Notes under the pieces: generated by a model
What the model saw: the letters and a program-made list of their open reading frames with translations, nothing else
Told to the model about the DNA's origin: nothing
The model's database searches: none
Position numbers and translations under genes: made by a program
Shown here: positions 12,801 to 23,382 of the stretch, piece after piece
Position numbering within the stretch: position 1 is the first letter of the stretch
Layout of the letters: each line of letters opens with the position of its first letter
Source: Acholoe squamosa
Lineage: Eukaryota > Annelida > Polychaeta > Phyllodocida > Polynoidae
Assembly (NCBI GenBank): GCA_949317995.1
Contig: OX439049.1
Span: 15,872,395 to 15,936,394, forward strand
DNA: 64,000 bases
Reading direction: 5' to 3'

Positions 12801-13470
12801 TGACTGTAGCGACCCATGTTCGTGATGAGGCTGATGTAAGAATTGTAGACATTGAGGTTCATGACGTTTCTCCTGTAACACTTTTTGCTCCTCACCACTC
12901 GGACGGTTCTCTCTTTTTTTCTTTCCCAACCATTTCAGAGAAAACAATCTTGTGTCAACCTCCAAAAGATTCTTAAGTCTGTCCAACTCGTCGATGCTTA
13001 TGCCTTTAAAGGTTTCCATGTTTGCCTCTGGAAAGGCTTGCTGGGAAAGTGTTTCGGTGTATTTCAGTGAGCGGTACTTATGATAGGAGAGGCATCGAAA
13101 GAAACACAAATGATCTGTGTAAGGCCTTTTACTCTTTGGCTCTCTGTGAAAGTGTAGCATGCCTCGCTGTCTTAAACCTGGACAGATCGAGTTTAATTTA
13201 CCCGGTAAGAGTCATCCCGCCGAAGTTCTCAAGAAGGTTATGTTGGCGTTGACGTTGGTGACAATGTGCCATTTGGTAGAGGGTCGAAGCATGTCCTCTC
13301 TGACTTGACTCCTTATGTGTTCCACACAGTCCTCAAAGTCTTGTTCATTTCTCATGAGAAAGTACTGAACAAGATCTCGGGAATTACTCAGGAATTTCTC
13401 CAATCCCGACTTGTGAATACAACAAGAATAGAGAACGTGATTTTTCCTGGAAATTTGGACATGCCATAAC
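9880..13470 (-). pseudogene. Polinton/Maverick protein-primed DNA polymerase B remnant
   Basis: Overlapping minus-strand frames together spell a family-B, protein-primed DNA polymerase of the Polinton type, which replicates the transposon from its protein-capped ends. Landmarks in order are: an N-terminal KWHIVTNVNANITF stretch (about 13,225-13,270); LCFFRCLSYH (about 13,090); a CxxC-type region (about 12,760); the exonuclease motif FDFET (about 12,585); KGHFPYKWMD (about 11,985); DYNNLD (about 11,830); DANSLYL (about 11,500); FHGGYWHGH (about 11,255); a VYLVVEYTSEKTFLPFVKEV stretch ending ARRKGD (about 10,665-10,750); GNMSYGKT (about 10,625); and the C-terminal MSCKGVIQKQN (about 10,050). 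Reading needs many changes of frame and has several stops, so it cannot make a full enzyme. No Polinton integrase, ATPase, protease or capsid gene was seen nearby, so the element is truncated. Confidence 0.88.
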
Positions 13471-13610
13471 ATCTTATACTCTAGAAAATTCTCGAGTCTA
13501 GATCTCGAGAATGGCTCAGGAATTTCTCAAGTCCCAACTCATGAATACAATACAACAAGAATTGAGAATGTGATTATCTCATGGAAATTTTCAAAGGCAT
13601 GATTTTTGGC
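13370..13610. repeat. Tandem duplication of ~120 bp
   Basis: Two copies share a TCTCGRGAATNNCTCAGGAA-like start, an AAGAATNGAGAAYGTGAT segment and the following CTGGAAATTT segment. The first overlaps the N-terminal part of the polymerase remnant. A third, inverted copy of the GAGAATGTGATTATCTCC part lies at about 14,385-14,440. Confidence 0.6.
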
Positions 13611-13807
13611 CCTAATTTTGTTGAGAAATCATATTTAAAGAAATCAATTTTGTCAAAATGTCATGCATGATTTTTTATCGGCTATATTCGAAGACCAACT
13701 TTAGGAAGATCAGTCAATGTGAATATCCTGGATCATATTTTAGAAGTTTAATTTTTGACTACCCTCCACCAATATGCCCTCCCCATCTGACTAAAAAGAC
13801 CTCTTCT

Positions 13808-13995
13808 TTAAGTGTGTACCACAGGTTGTCTGCCTGCACCCCACCACCTAGGCAGTTTAAACTTAGCTGACTCTTCCAGCCCTGACTTAGAATACCGTCT
13901 TGTGGCATGGCTGGGGATTGAACCAGGGATTTTTTTCATGGCAAGTGGGAAGTGAGAGCTTAGCATATAAGTGCCTTGTGTAAGATCATGTGTAT
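13808..13995 (-). mobile_element. SINE-like tRNA-related unit
   Basis: The minus strand contains GGTTCAATCCC (13914-13924), a perfect B box in an acceptor-like setting (CCCAGCCATGCC), preceded by a weak A-box-like stretch. This suggests a tRNA-derived SINE. A decayed tRNA gene is possible. The A box is poor and the ends are undefined. Confidence 0.35.
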
Positions 13996-14156
13996 CTGAT
14001 GGGCTATAAGTCCCGGTCACACTCCTCAAGCCATATTGAATCAGGACATATAACATTTTGATGAAGTCATTTGATATATCAAATATGTCAATAGCTCTGG
14101 TAAATCAAATCCCCTCCCCCCCACAAAAACGAGAGGGGGGTGATAAGTACTATCTA

Positions 14157-14219
14157 TGTGTGTGTGTGTGTTTGTCTCTCTGTATTTCTCTTTGTCTATC
14201 TCTCTCTTCTCTCTCTCTT

Positions 14220-14277
<58 letters not shown>

Positions 14278-14290
14278 TCTCTCTCCATCT
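14157..14290. repeat. (TG)n and (CT)n microsatellite
   Basis: A short TG run is followed by about 80 bases of nearly pure CT on the plus strand. All long frames through it (Leu/Ser on plus, Arg/Glu on minus) are artefacts of the repeat. Confidence 0.95.
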
Positions 14291-14384
14291 TTATCCTCCC
14301 TTTCTCATCTGAAAGACTGGTACTTGGGAAAGACTCTGGATATTCCAAGGGACTGGACATGTTTTTTTTCTCAGGGAGTTTAAG

Positions 14385-14440
14385 ATGTTCTGGCATGTCC
14401 AAATTTCTGGAGATAATCACATTCTCTTGCCCAAATTCTG
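14385..14440 (-). repeat. Inverted partner of the 13.43-kb repeat
   Basis: Read on the minus strand, GAGAATGTGATTATCTCC and AGAAATTTGGACATGCCAGA match about 13,434-13,480. The two therefore form an inverted pair spaced about 0.9 kb apart, enclosing the SINE-like unit and the CT microsatellite. They may be the ends of an old DNA transposon. Confidence 0.5.
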
Positions 14441-14449
14441 AACGGTCCT

Positions 14450-16320
14450 AACTCGAATCCTGTTAAGTAGGCTTCTTGCTAATAGCCCTAGGTAATATGA
14501 CGACAGGTTTTGCCGATGCAAATGGATTGCCATAAGAAGCAAAAATACAACAGTCCTAGAAATGAAATTGCGATTGTAAATCTTTCTCCACCTATATGCA
14601 GGAAGCCATATTTCATGCATCAATGAATCAGGTGATTGTAATTGTAGCTTTTCCTGTCCCCAGCTCCTCCTCCTCCCTGCAAAATGGAACTAGGGGTGGG
14701 GATTTCTAATGGATATTACATTTTTTTTTATTTTAATAAAAAACCTCATATCATAAACGTTTTTTTCCACATATCTTTAGTTTCAGATAGAAACACGACA
14801 GGGTGGTATTTCTCAACATACTATATGACTAGAGCCCGTAATAAAGCTTTTGATAATTCATTTAAATGCACCGTATTAGTAAATGTATTATGTTTGTTGC
14901 CATCATGGTAGGCCTACTGGGAACATACCTGGAATTTTCCCCCTTCCTAGATATTTAGATCTGCTTGTCATGATTTGGAGACATTAATTCAGGATTTTTC
15001 CTATTAGAGGATATGTATTAAGACACTGTACATTGCTGCTCACACAGCGCCACTCTTATCTAATAGGCCCATAAGTGACCCATAAAAATGTCAATGAAAT
15101 GGACAATAAAATGATCGCTACATACCCTGTAATGGTTCTAATGTTTATTCTTTGAATGAAACTCATCGAGAAAGTAACTTGTGCATATGGACCTCATTTT
15201 CCGGCTGATTTTCTATTAACACATAGAGCAAATAACTCCAAGAGAACCCTTTCTGTTAGCTTTAAATGCCTCATAAAATGACCAATTCAGTTCTTTCCTC
15301 ATAAACCAGGATAAACCTCAATAGACTAATGATAGTTAAGTACAGTATGAATACGCCCACATACTAGAAGCCGTTGAAATGACAACCCCTATGCTCATCT
15401 CCATATACACTCTTACTGGGGCGGGTGGCAGTTACCCCACCCAACATGAGGGATCAATTTCAAGCAAGTGTGAACACTGTTCCTCATACTATGTTTTTGA
15501 CTATTCTATTTCATGATAGTATTACGAGTAATGCTAGCACTGGCAAGTCTAAAACCGTTGTACACTATAGTTCTAGACAATGCCAGCCTACAATTATTAG
15601 TCCAGATGATTGTGAATGTTGTACACCACATCTAAACAACTTTGCACTACTCAAATCAGTAGAGATACTGTGTAATCGCCCAATTATGTCTCTATACTAC
15701 CTACATGTAAGATCTGCCCTGTAACTGCCGGTTACTGCCAGTTACCCTAATACCTTCTGCATTGTGATATATTTGTGTATGGATCAGACTACACAGCAAT
15801 TGCATATCACAAGGGACGCTTAAATACAATACAAAGTATCCGTGATGGCATATTTTGATTGCCCTTGCATGAAAAGAAAAGATTCCGGCATGGTTATTGA
15901 AATATGTGTCAGTTAAGAGGACAGCAGCAGGTCTAACTGTTGGATCTGACAGTCTACTTTATTTCATGGTAAGGACGTAGTCTACTATAGAAATGTACAG
16001 GAATCCCATCCCCGAGGTGGCCGTAGAGAAATATATATAAGCAAATGTCAACGACCAGTGAATAATTTTGCCTCGTATTCCGCAATTTGCATTTATGCCA
16101 TGGCCCTATGGGATGAATTTGCTCAATCATTCTTTTTTCGTAAAACTTCTAATAACCATACCTAAATATGAAACTAGTTAGCTCTGTATAAATTTTAAAA
16201 TGGCACTGTCGAATATGCGAGGATCGTATTCCTCCCCCCCCCCATTGAATACGGCGTAAGTAGTACTAATCTATAGTGTCGTCGATATTAGCCATGGCAT
16301 AAGTTGCCATTCTTCATGCT
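14450..16320. other. Non-coding stretch, no gene recognised
   Basis: Only short unrelated frames are present. No element ends or exon-like segments were convincing. Confidence 0.45.
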
Positions 16321-16329
16321 GACCACTTT

Positions 16330-16381
16330 CTCCACGCTCCAGGGCTCGTGCATGCGCGGCACGCTAGCCTACGATTTCAAA
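16330..16381 (+). promoter_or_regulatory. Candidate CpG-rich promoter with NRF1-like site
   Basis: This short stretch has far more CpG than its AT-rich surroundings. It contains TGCATGCGCGG (16349-16359), close to the NRF1 consensus. It runs into CAAAATGGCG, which combines a start context with a YY1-like motif often found at animal transcription starts. There is no TATA box. Confidence 0.4.
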
Positions 16382-16415
16382 ATGGCGACAACAACATTGC
16401 TGAGCAGGATAGAAG
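16382..16415 (+). CDS. Candidate first coding exon of a host gene
   Basis: ATG in a good context (CAAAATGG) opens a short frame, MATTTLLSRIE, that runs into a consensus-like donor (GAAG followed by GTGAAA). Together with the CpG-rich upstream block this looks like the 5' end of a housekeeping-type gene whose intron 1 starts here. Later exons were not found within the window, possibly because they are short or lie under the repeats. The protein family is unknown. Confidence 0.35.
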
Positions 16416-16468
16416 GTGAAAAAATATGATTTTTTTCTCTAATTATCACTGTAAAACCATAAGATAAG

Positions 16469-16518
16469 CATGCAGCTGTCGGGTCGTTCGCAATTGGGAA
16501 CGGCCTGACAGCTGCATG
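16469..16518. repeat. 50-bp near-perfect palindrome
   Basis: CATGCAGCTGTC and its inverse GACAGCTGCATG bound a unit centred on CAATTG, with only a few mismatches across about 22-bp arms. It could form a cruciform or hairpin. It lies just inside the proposed first intron. Confidence 0.85.
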
Positions 16519-16849
16519 TGGAGAAATACCCTAAACTGACAAATCATCGTTGAACTATGTTTATATCCACTGCAGGTATTTAGTGGAATACTTCCTAATG
16601 GTAACAACAAAAAGGGATCAAAATGGCTTCTCTCCTAACATGATTGTGTATGTCTCTGTTTGCACTTGTCACTTTGTTTATTGTTAACTTCAGTTTATTT
16701 TGTATTGTAGGAATTCTATGTAGTGTTTAGAAATTTAACTGAGATGAGATAGAAGATAAAGCTGGATAAAAATGCCCTTGTTTCCAGTCCTTTCTTTTCA
16801 TGTAGTTATAACTTGTCCCTTTTGTTGCTCACAAGTGGTCATTCAAGTA

Positions 16850-17071
16850 CCCAGCAAATTGTCGTGATTCCTCGTCAACCTGTGTGAAGTGGCTCACACA
16901 TGTCGCTAGATGGAACACGACGTCGTTATAACACAAGATCACCAGGAATAGCAATTTCTATGCCACATGAGTCTAACACACAGTGGCGAAAGATGATGGA
17001 ATGAGTTATCACTCAAAAAGGAGTCACCATTGATGACCAATCATGGCGACAGATGACGACAATTTGCTGGG
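16850..17071. mobile_element. 222-bp Tc1/mariner-type MITE
   Basis: Perfect 16-bp terminal inverted repeats, CCCAGCAAATTGTCGT and its inverse, are flanked by TA on each side (16848-16849 and 17072-17073). TA duplication is typical of Tc1/mariner. The empty site can be read from the uninterrupted MITE copies, which continue straight through. There is no coding capacity. Confidence 0.85.
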
Positions 17072-17154
17072 TACAGTGTTAAAAAAGGGGGATTTGAGTA
17101 GGTGCCTAGTTGGGAGAAGTCAGTCAGTATAATAAACTATAGAGCGTGTGACAC

Positions 17155-17529
17155 CAGGAGGCTGTTGCTCCTATAGTAAAAGGAAGAGCTGGCTAAAAAT
17201 GCCCTCATTTCCAGTCCTTTCTTTTCATGTAGCTATAACTTGTCCCTTTTGTTGCTCACAAGTGGTCATTCAAGTACGGTGCTCAAAAAGGGGGATTTGA
17301 GTAGGTGCCTAGTTGGGAGAAGTCAGTCAGTACTATAAACTATAAATAAACTATAGAGCGTGTGACATGAGTAGGTACCTGGTAGTGCAGCTCTATCTAT
17401 TTTAAACAAGGCAGTAGACTTTTCAGACTAATATGGTGAGTGCAAGTACTTAGGTGAAGCAGTGCACGACTTGTTTAGAAAAGAGGGCATATACTCACAG
17501 CTCTTTTTACAATAGGAGCAACAGCCTAC
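17155..17529 (+). mobile_element. ~375-bp MITE, copy 3
   Basis: Same family as 8,292. It starts CAGGAGGCTGTTGCTCCTAT and ends ATAGGAGCAACAGCCTAC. It sits inside copy 2, whose sequence continues on both sides, so this insertion is younger than copy 2. It has a small internal duplication of AACTATAAATA. Confidence 0.8.
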
Positions 17530-17690
17530 TGTAGGTATTTGGTAGTGCAGCTCTCTCTATTTTAAACAAGGCAGGTGACTTTTCAGACTAATGTGGTAAG
17601 TGCAAGTACTTAGGTGAAGCAGTGCACAACTTGTTTAGAAAAAAGGGCACATACTCACAGCTCTTTTTACAATAGGAGCAACACCCTCGT

Positions 17691-18053
17691 GGAGGATGTT
17701 GCTCCTATAGTAAAAGGAAAAGCTGGCTAAAAATTCCCTCATTTCCAGTCCTTTCTTTTCATGTAGCTATAGCTTGTCCCTTTTGTTGCTCACAAGTGGT
17801 CATTCAAGTACGGTGCTAAAAAAGCCGCCTTTGAGTAGGTACCTAGTTTGGAGAAGTCAGTCAGTATAATAAACTATAAAGTGTGTGACATGATAGGTAC
17901 CTGATAGTGCAGCTCACTCTGTTCTAAACAAGCCAGGCGACTTCTGAGACTAATGTGGTGAGTGCAAGTACTTTGGTGAAGCAGTGCATGACTTGTTTAG
18001 AAAAGAGGGTACATACTCACAGCTCTTTTTACAATAGGAGCAACACCCTCCTG
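17691..18053 (+). mobile_element. ~363-bp MITE, copy 4
   Basis: Starts GGAGGATGTTGCTCCTATAG and ends TAGGAGCAACACCCTCCTGG. It abuts the right end of copy 2 head-to-tail with no spacer, which suggests insertion into or next to the existing terminus. Confidence 0.85.
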
Positions 18054-20987
18054 GTATATGGGGATGCGCTGTAGTAGGTGTGGCAGCTCTTAGACCAAGT
18101 AGACCCAGTGTCATTCAGCTGTTCTTAATTGCTACATAAACCAAGGATACACCAGTGACGGGAGAGGGAGGTGGATGATTTCTATATCCGCTCAGGCGTC
18201 TTTCATGGATATAGTAGGGCCTCCTATATAAAATTAAATACAGCATCGTGGCAAGCATGTAGCTGCACCTAGTGAGTAAATGCCATGTCCTACCAGAGGC
18301 ACACAAACCTTCATTGCATGCTATCGACAGAAAGGATTATCATAAGATATTCCCTTCATACTACCTATAGCTACTTGTAGCCAGTAAATATGTATCACCA
18401 CCCATTTTCTCCATAAACCTCTCCATCCAATGGAAACAATTTGGATAAAGAATTATGTAAGAAATGAAGCATTCAATAGAAACCCCATCACAAATCCAAA
18501 CACCAAATGAAATCACTTCAGGTAGAATTCCTTCCCTGTGCCCTTAAGAAGACGTGATATCAGCACTACATGATTATCTACTTTGTCCTCAGGCAATTCT
18601 AGAAAAGACACACCAAATGTCACCCTACAAGCCCATTATGTGGACGGTTAGGTTAAGGCCTGTGGCAAAATGTCATATCTGACAAGTACCCAGGGGGGAG
18701 CTTTACATGTAATTCATGGTTCTACATCTATTCCATAGGTAGATATATATGTAAGGAACTTATCCCCAACACCCTGCAGCCTAAGTAAGTCTTATAGTTA
18801 AGTAGCTTTTCACCACGTGGCTTAATTATCAAGCATGAAGCTATAGGAACCTATGGCAATAAACTGACAGAGGTTTTCATTTCATCACCTGTCACTAAGG
18901 AAGGTACACCTTGAAAGAGCAACTGTCAATGCTCAGGTCATAAGCTGCTTATGAGTTACACTTTTCTGTGCAGGGTATTGCTTTTAAATTAATTATACCA
19001 TTCAGGGTGAAGGGCTCTTACAACGACTCTATGAGTTAAAAGGCATCACTCAGGTGTATGGCACGTGGGATGAATGCTACTCCCTTGATGTCCCAAAATC
19101 ATCCAAATAGACAAGGGACCATAGCACCCACATTCCTATAGGTTCTTGTTAGCCCATACCATGTAATTACCGAGCTCATATTGTAGATTTTCTCCTTGAT
19201 ATGTTACAGTAGGCAGCACGGGCAGGATTGATAATTGATATCTGATATCCTTAGGAACAGCAGCAGTAGTAATGAACCCACTCAAATGAATTTTTTTAAG
19301 TGGTTTAATTAACCTGAATATTTAGATAAGGCAAACCAATTGTTTGATGAAGGGAACCAACGTGACGTTTTTCTATATGATGGTGGCATGCCAAAACTAA
19401 TCATAATTTAAATAAATCACTATTTTAGGCTAAATTGGAGCAATGCGCAACCCTATTTCATTCATCAATGCATAGTAATGGATTTAACCCATTCCTTACA
19501 TCACTTTGTAATGATGAAAACATACATGACTAAAGTGAGTGTTTTCATTTACAATTTGAGAAATAATAGGCCGTCTGATATTGACAAGAGCTCTATTTAA
19601 GGACTGGTTTGCTTTATCTGAAACTACTGGTTCATTTTACCTAAAACTTTGAAATAAAGCAAATCAGGTGGAATGTTTCCGTTCAATTGAATTTATGAAA
19701 ATAATTCTTTTATTTCATCAAGCTAGTTTTTAGTACTTACTTAATCTTACATATTGATTTTAGTTAGTATCTCTGTGTTTTGAAGGATATTTATAAATTT
19801 ACCCTCAAAAAGGTCGGCAGCAAGAAATAATGGCTTTTCATCATTCTGTTCACTTCTGCATGTCAACTTACAAGTGTAAATATATAAGATTCGATATACA
19901 ACTTTGGACTTCTAGAGACAAGTCATGAGAGGAATTATTAAATCTGTGCAAAAGAAAAATCTTTTGTGCAAATATATTGCTTGTATGCTTTAAATTGTTC
20001 AAAATAGTTTGGTTTACCTATGGTTTGGTTTTCCGAATCGACCCTAACTACTTCAACAGCAGGTGGCATCATCTCATTTGTCAACACAATGCAGCACTGT
20101 GTGGACAACCCTTGTCGACATAGTGCTCTACTGTCTTCAAGACTTGGCTGCACAGTGCTCCACTGTCTACATAGCACTATGACGTTGCCATTCACACAGA
20201 ACAAAGTAGCCTAATAGCAGAGGCTAGGCCTATGGTTATATGTATTAGAATAAAGTACATTTACGCAGTACGCAACATCCACACAGCATTCTTAAATCAC
20301 CTTGGCAACACGTCAATACTGTAACCAGTGTACTGACTCACTAAGTGACGTCAAAATAAGTCACTCACCCACAGAGGATGTTCCTATGAAAGGCTGTGTG
20401 AACTTTACTAGTTAAAAGCTGCTTGGAGAATGTGAAGATGATACACAAAATGGCAGACTGCTGTTGTTTGGCGGGAGTTGCAGCATTTGATCTGAAAACT
20501 AATCATTGCACTCGTGACTGTTACTACATTTCACTCTGTATGATAGTGATTATGCTATTCAAGTATTTACAGGGTATGTTTGGTGGAGATCAAGGAATTT
20601 CCCTGCTAGTGACAGACATCTGAAATGCTGAGTTTGCTGCTGCAAAATTTGCTTCAGCAGATTCTGTTGAGTACACGTACAAGAAATGGTCGGCAGAACC
20701 CTCGTCCATCAGACACTGCCTCAGACCATTCATTAAAAATAAATCTACTGTTGGACCCATCCTTACTTCAAGTTAATCCTATAAGACGCACCTCAGGCTA
20801 TCCTTGTGTATATGCAAGGATTCACGTTACAACTAATGCAATCTGTAAAGATAATCTCTTCTTGCAAGAGCCTTTTCCTATGCACAATGATCCATGGTTA
20901 GTCAGAGCTACACAAGATAGAAAATACTACGAGCTCGAACTTTATGGGAAATAGTCTTAGGCATAAATGTTATATGCTAAAGTCTTG
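18054..20987. other. Non-coding stretch with one unrecognised peptide-like segment
   Basis: No clear gene. At 20,625-20,700 one frame reads AEFAAAKFASADSVEY and a different frame stays open to 20,954. The first frame is preceded by a stop and ends at one. I do not recognise it, and it may be an eroded exon or a chance frame. Confidence 0.35.
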
Positions 20988-21214
20988 TGTCCACAGGGTG
21001 AAAGAATTTGTAATGACAAAATTTCCCGATGATAAACCCACTTTTGTCGTCCAATCCTGATGCTAAAACCCCTTTCTTGACCACTTCTGACGATAATATC
21101 TAACACGTCATCAGGAATGGACAACAAAAGTGGTTTTATTGTCGGGAATGGATGACAAAAGGGGTTTTATCGTCTGGAAATTTTGTCAGTAATAATTATA
21201 TCACTCTGTGGACA
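20988..21214. mobile_element. ~227-bp MITE
   Basis: Ends are TGTCCACAGGGTGA and, inverted, TGTCCACAGAGTGA. Further inside, both arms carry TGACAAAATTTCC followed by a GAYGATAAA-like stretch. It has a largely palindromic layout and no coding capacity. The target duplication is unclear. Confidence 0.7.
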
Positions 21215-21371
21215 GAAGGCTTAAGCAATAGCAGTCCCGCATGAAAAGAATCAGAATGAGGATGGACTAGGTAGGTTGTTTATAGACTCACAACAAATAA
21301 TATTGAATTTAATGGTTTCAAAGGGTAAAAATATTTAATTTAATGGTGGAAACCATGGTATAAACGTCATA

Positions 21372-21487
21372 GGTGATGGATAAGGGTAGACATGGTCCTT
21401 TTATCCCTTAGATAAGGGGAACTCCGCCTCCGGCCTTATTCCCTTATCTGGGATAAAAGGACCTAGTGAACCCCTATCCATCATCTA
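21372..21487. repeat. ~116-bp foldback element
   Basis: The arms carry TGATGGATA, GGTCCTTTTATCCC and AGATAAGGG on the left and their inverses on the right, around a short GC-rich centre. It is probably a small palindromic MITE. Confidence 0.75.
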
Positions 21488-21489
21488 TG

Positions 21490-22990
21490 TCCTTAATATG
21501 TCATACTACCAGGAAGATTTTCCTTTCATTTGGCCATATAGAATAGTTTGTCACTTTAACCCAAATGCTCCCAGAGTATAAAATGTGTTCTTCAGTGGTT
21601 TATGAGGTATATAATCCAGCTTAATCTAATGACAGACCCATGGATGGTGACGGGTAATGTCTGCAGTCAGTGTAAGACTCAGCCAGGGCTCTAGCTTAAA
21701 ATATGGAATGCCTGCCAGCTGTGTGAATAACCTATATCTGATACTTGATGCTGCTCAACTCTGGTGCCACAAAGGTGAATAATTATTACAATGTTTCTGT
21801 CTGTATAATTAGGGCTGTTCTCATTAGTTCTTACCCACTGGGTTGATTCAGGGTAAAAGTGTTAAGGTGGAGGTTAGCGACAATTTGTTTTAAGTACATA
21901 CAGTATTCTACTTAATAAGTGCCCTCCTCCTAATTCCCTATATTGTTCTTTTTTCGGATTAGAAAAAGACCTGACTTTAGAGATTTTGGGGGTTGTTTAA
22001 CTTTAAACTGCCATAAAAAAGGTTGAACATCCAGAAACCCATGAGTGAAAAAATGTGAGGGGGGTTCAGAATTTTGATGACGTCACAGTGGAGAATGGAG
22101 CCGTGTAGAACTTGATTCAGTTTCATCACGCCCTGATGGGGAATGGCCTTACCTATGTTTTGCTATAGGAAATGTCATTCTCAACATGAAATACAGTATA
22201 TTTTCGACCAGAATCATAATCAGTCCATCTTAATTTCTTTGAGACAGATAAGACGTGTAAGATGTCGTTGCCACAATATCTGTTTTTGTTAGCCAATACC
22301 ACATATCATACTATGCTTATGATGGTCAAACCCTCTCCTGCACTGTGTGACAGACAGAGGGATGTTATCTTGTCATCTCAATAGCACATAGGTCGATGTT
22401 TATATCATTCATTTTGGTGACAATTGAAATCATATCTTTCACTATAACTAAGGTGAGGCCAGGGAATTCCGCCATGAAGTTCCAGGTGTCTACTGTTATA
22501 CTGAGACATTCATTTCTTTGAAAATCACTTTTGCCTCCTCTAATTTCAGAAAATGCACAGACAGACAGACAGACTTACCATCTAACTTTCACTCAGAATT
22601 CACATTTTCGGTCTTATAAAAACATTACAGCTTTAAAGTGAGTTTTTGTTGGTCTCAACTAGATGAACGATTCCCACATTGCTATTGTTTCCTTTATACA
22701 TAACACTGACAGTTTGGATGATGCTAAGCCCTCATTAGCAAAGAACCAGACAGCCGAAGGTAAATATTTTTGTAACTCAATAGGGAGGTGACAAACTCAT
22801 CTTTCTGGTGACACCTACCATTACAAACGTTGTAACCATGTGTTAGTTGGATATCGCATGGAATGAAGGGGTCTGAAAGCAGGTCTTGGAAAATATTTGA
22901 GTAAATTCCATTGAAATGGCCCTATGAATTGAGATGCCATCTGAAGTAATATGTGTGCTCGTGGGTGAAAACTAAATTTTCTTTCAAGAC
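21490..22990. other. Non-coding stretch, no gene recognised
   Basis: No supported exon or element. A short CAGA tetranucleotide run lies at about 22,557-22,573. Confidence 0.45.
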
Positions 22991-22992
22991 AT

Positions 22993-23359
22993 CAGGAGCG
23001 TGTTGCTCCTATGGTAAAAAGAGCTGTGAGTATGTGCCCTCTTTTTTAAACAAGTTATGCACTGCTTCACCAAAGTACTTGCACTCACCACATCAGTCCC
23101 AGAAGTCGCCTGCCTTGTTTAGAACAGAGAGAGCTGCACTATCAGGTACCTACTTATGTCACACACTCTATAGTATATTATACTGACTGACTTCTACCAA
23201 CTAGATACCTACTTAAATCCCCCTATTTTTAGCACCATACTTGAATGCCCGCTTGTGAGCAACAAAAGGGACAAGTTATAGCTACATGAAAAGAAAGGAC
23301 TGGAAATGAGGGCATCTTTAGCCAGCTCTTTTTTTTACTATAGGAGCAACACCCTCCTG
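22993..23359 (-). mobile_element. ~367-bp MITE, copy 5 (reversed)
   Basis: Same family as 8,292 but in opposite orientation. It starts CAGGAGCGTGTTGCTCCTAT, with the AGAGCTGTGAGTATGTGCCC side first, and ends TAGGAGCAACACCCTCCTGG. Both ends are intact. Confidence 0.85.
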
Positions 23360-23382
23360 GAAACCATATGTACACCAAGGTA

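Larger units (their letters stand above)
16757..17690 (+). mobile_element. MITE copy 2, left end lost, broken by two insertions
   Basis: The sequence matches copy 1 from AGCTGGATAAAAATG onward. It is interrupted by a TA-flanked 222-bp element (16850-17071) and by MITE copy 3 (17155-17529). It then resumes at GTAGGTATTTGG and ends GGAGCAACACCCTC. The left TIR is missing. Confidence 0.75.

Noticed and set aside
9880..13470. A viral insertion (adenovirus-like polymerase)
   Set aside because: The FHGGYWHGH and DANSLYL context fits the Polinton transposon polymerase better, and no viral structural genes are seen.
14058..14451. Several overlapping Leu/Ser- or Arg/Glu-rich open frames
   Set aside because: They are translations of the CT microsatellite and have no other support.
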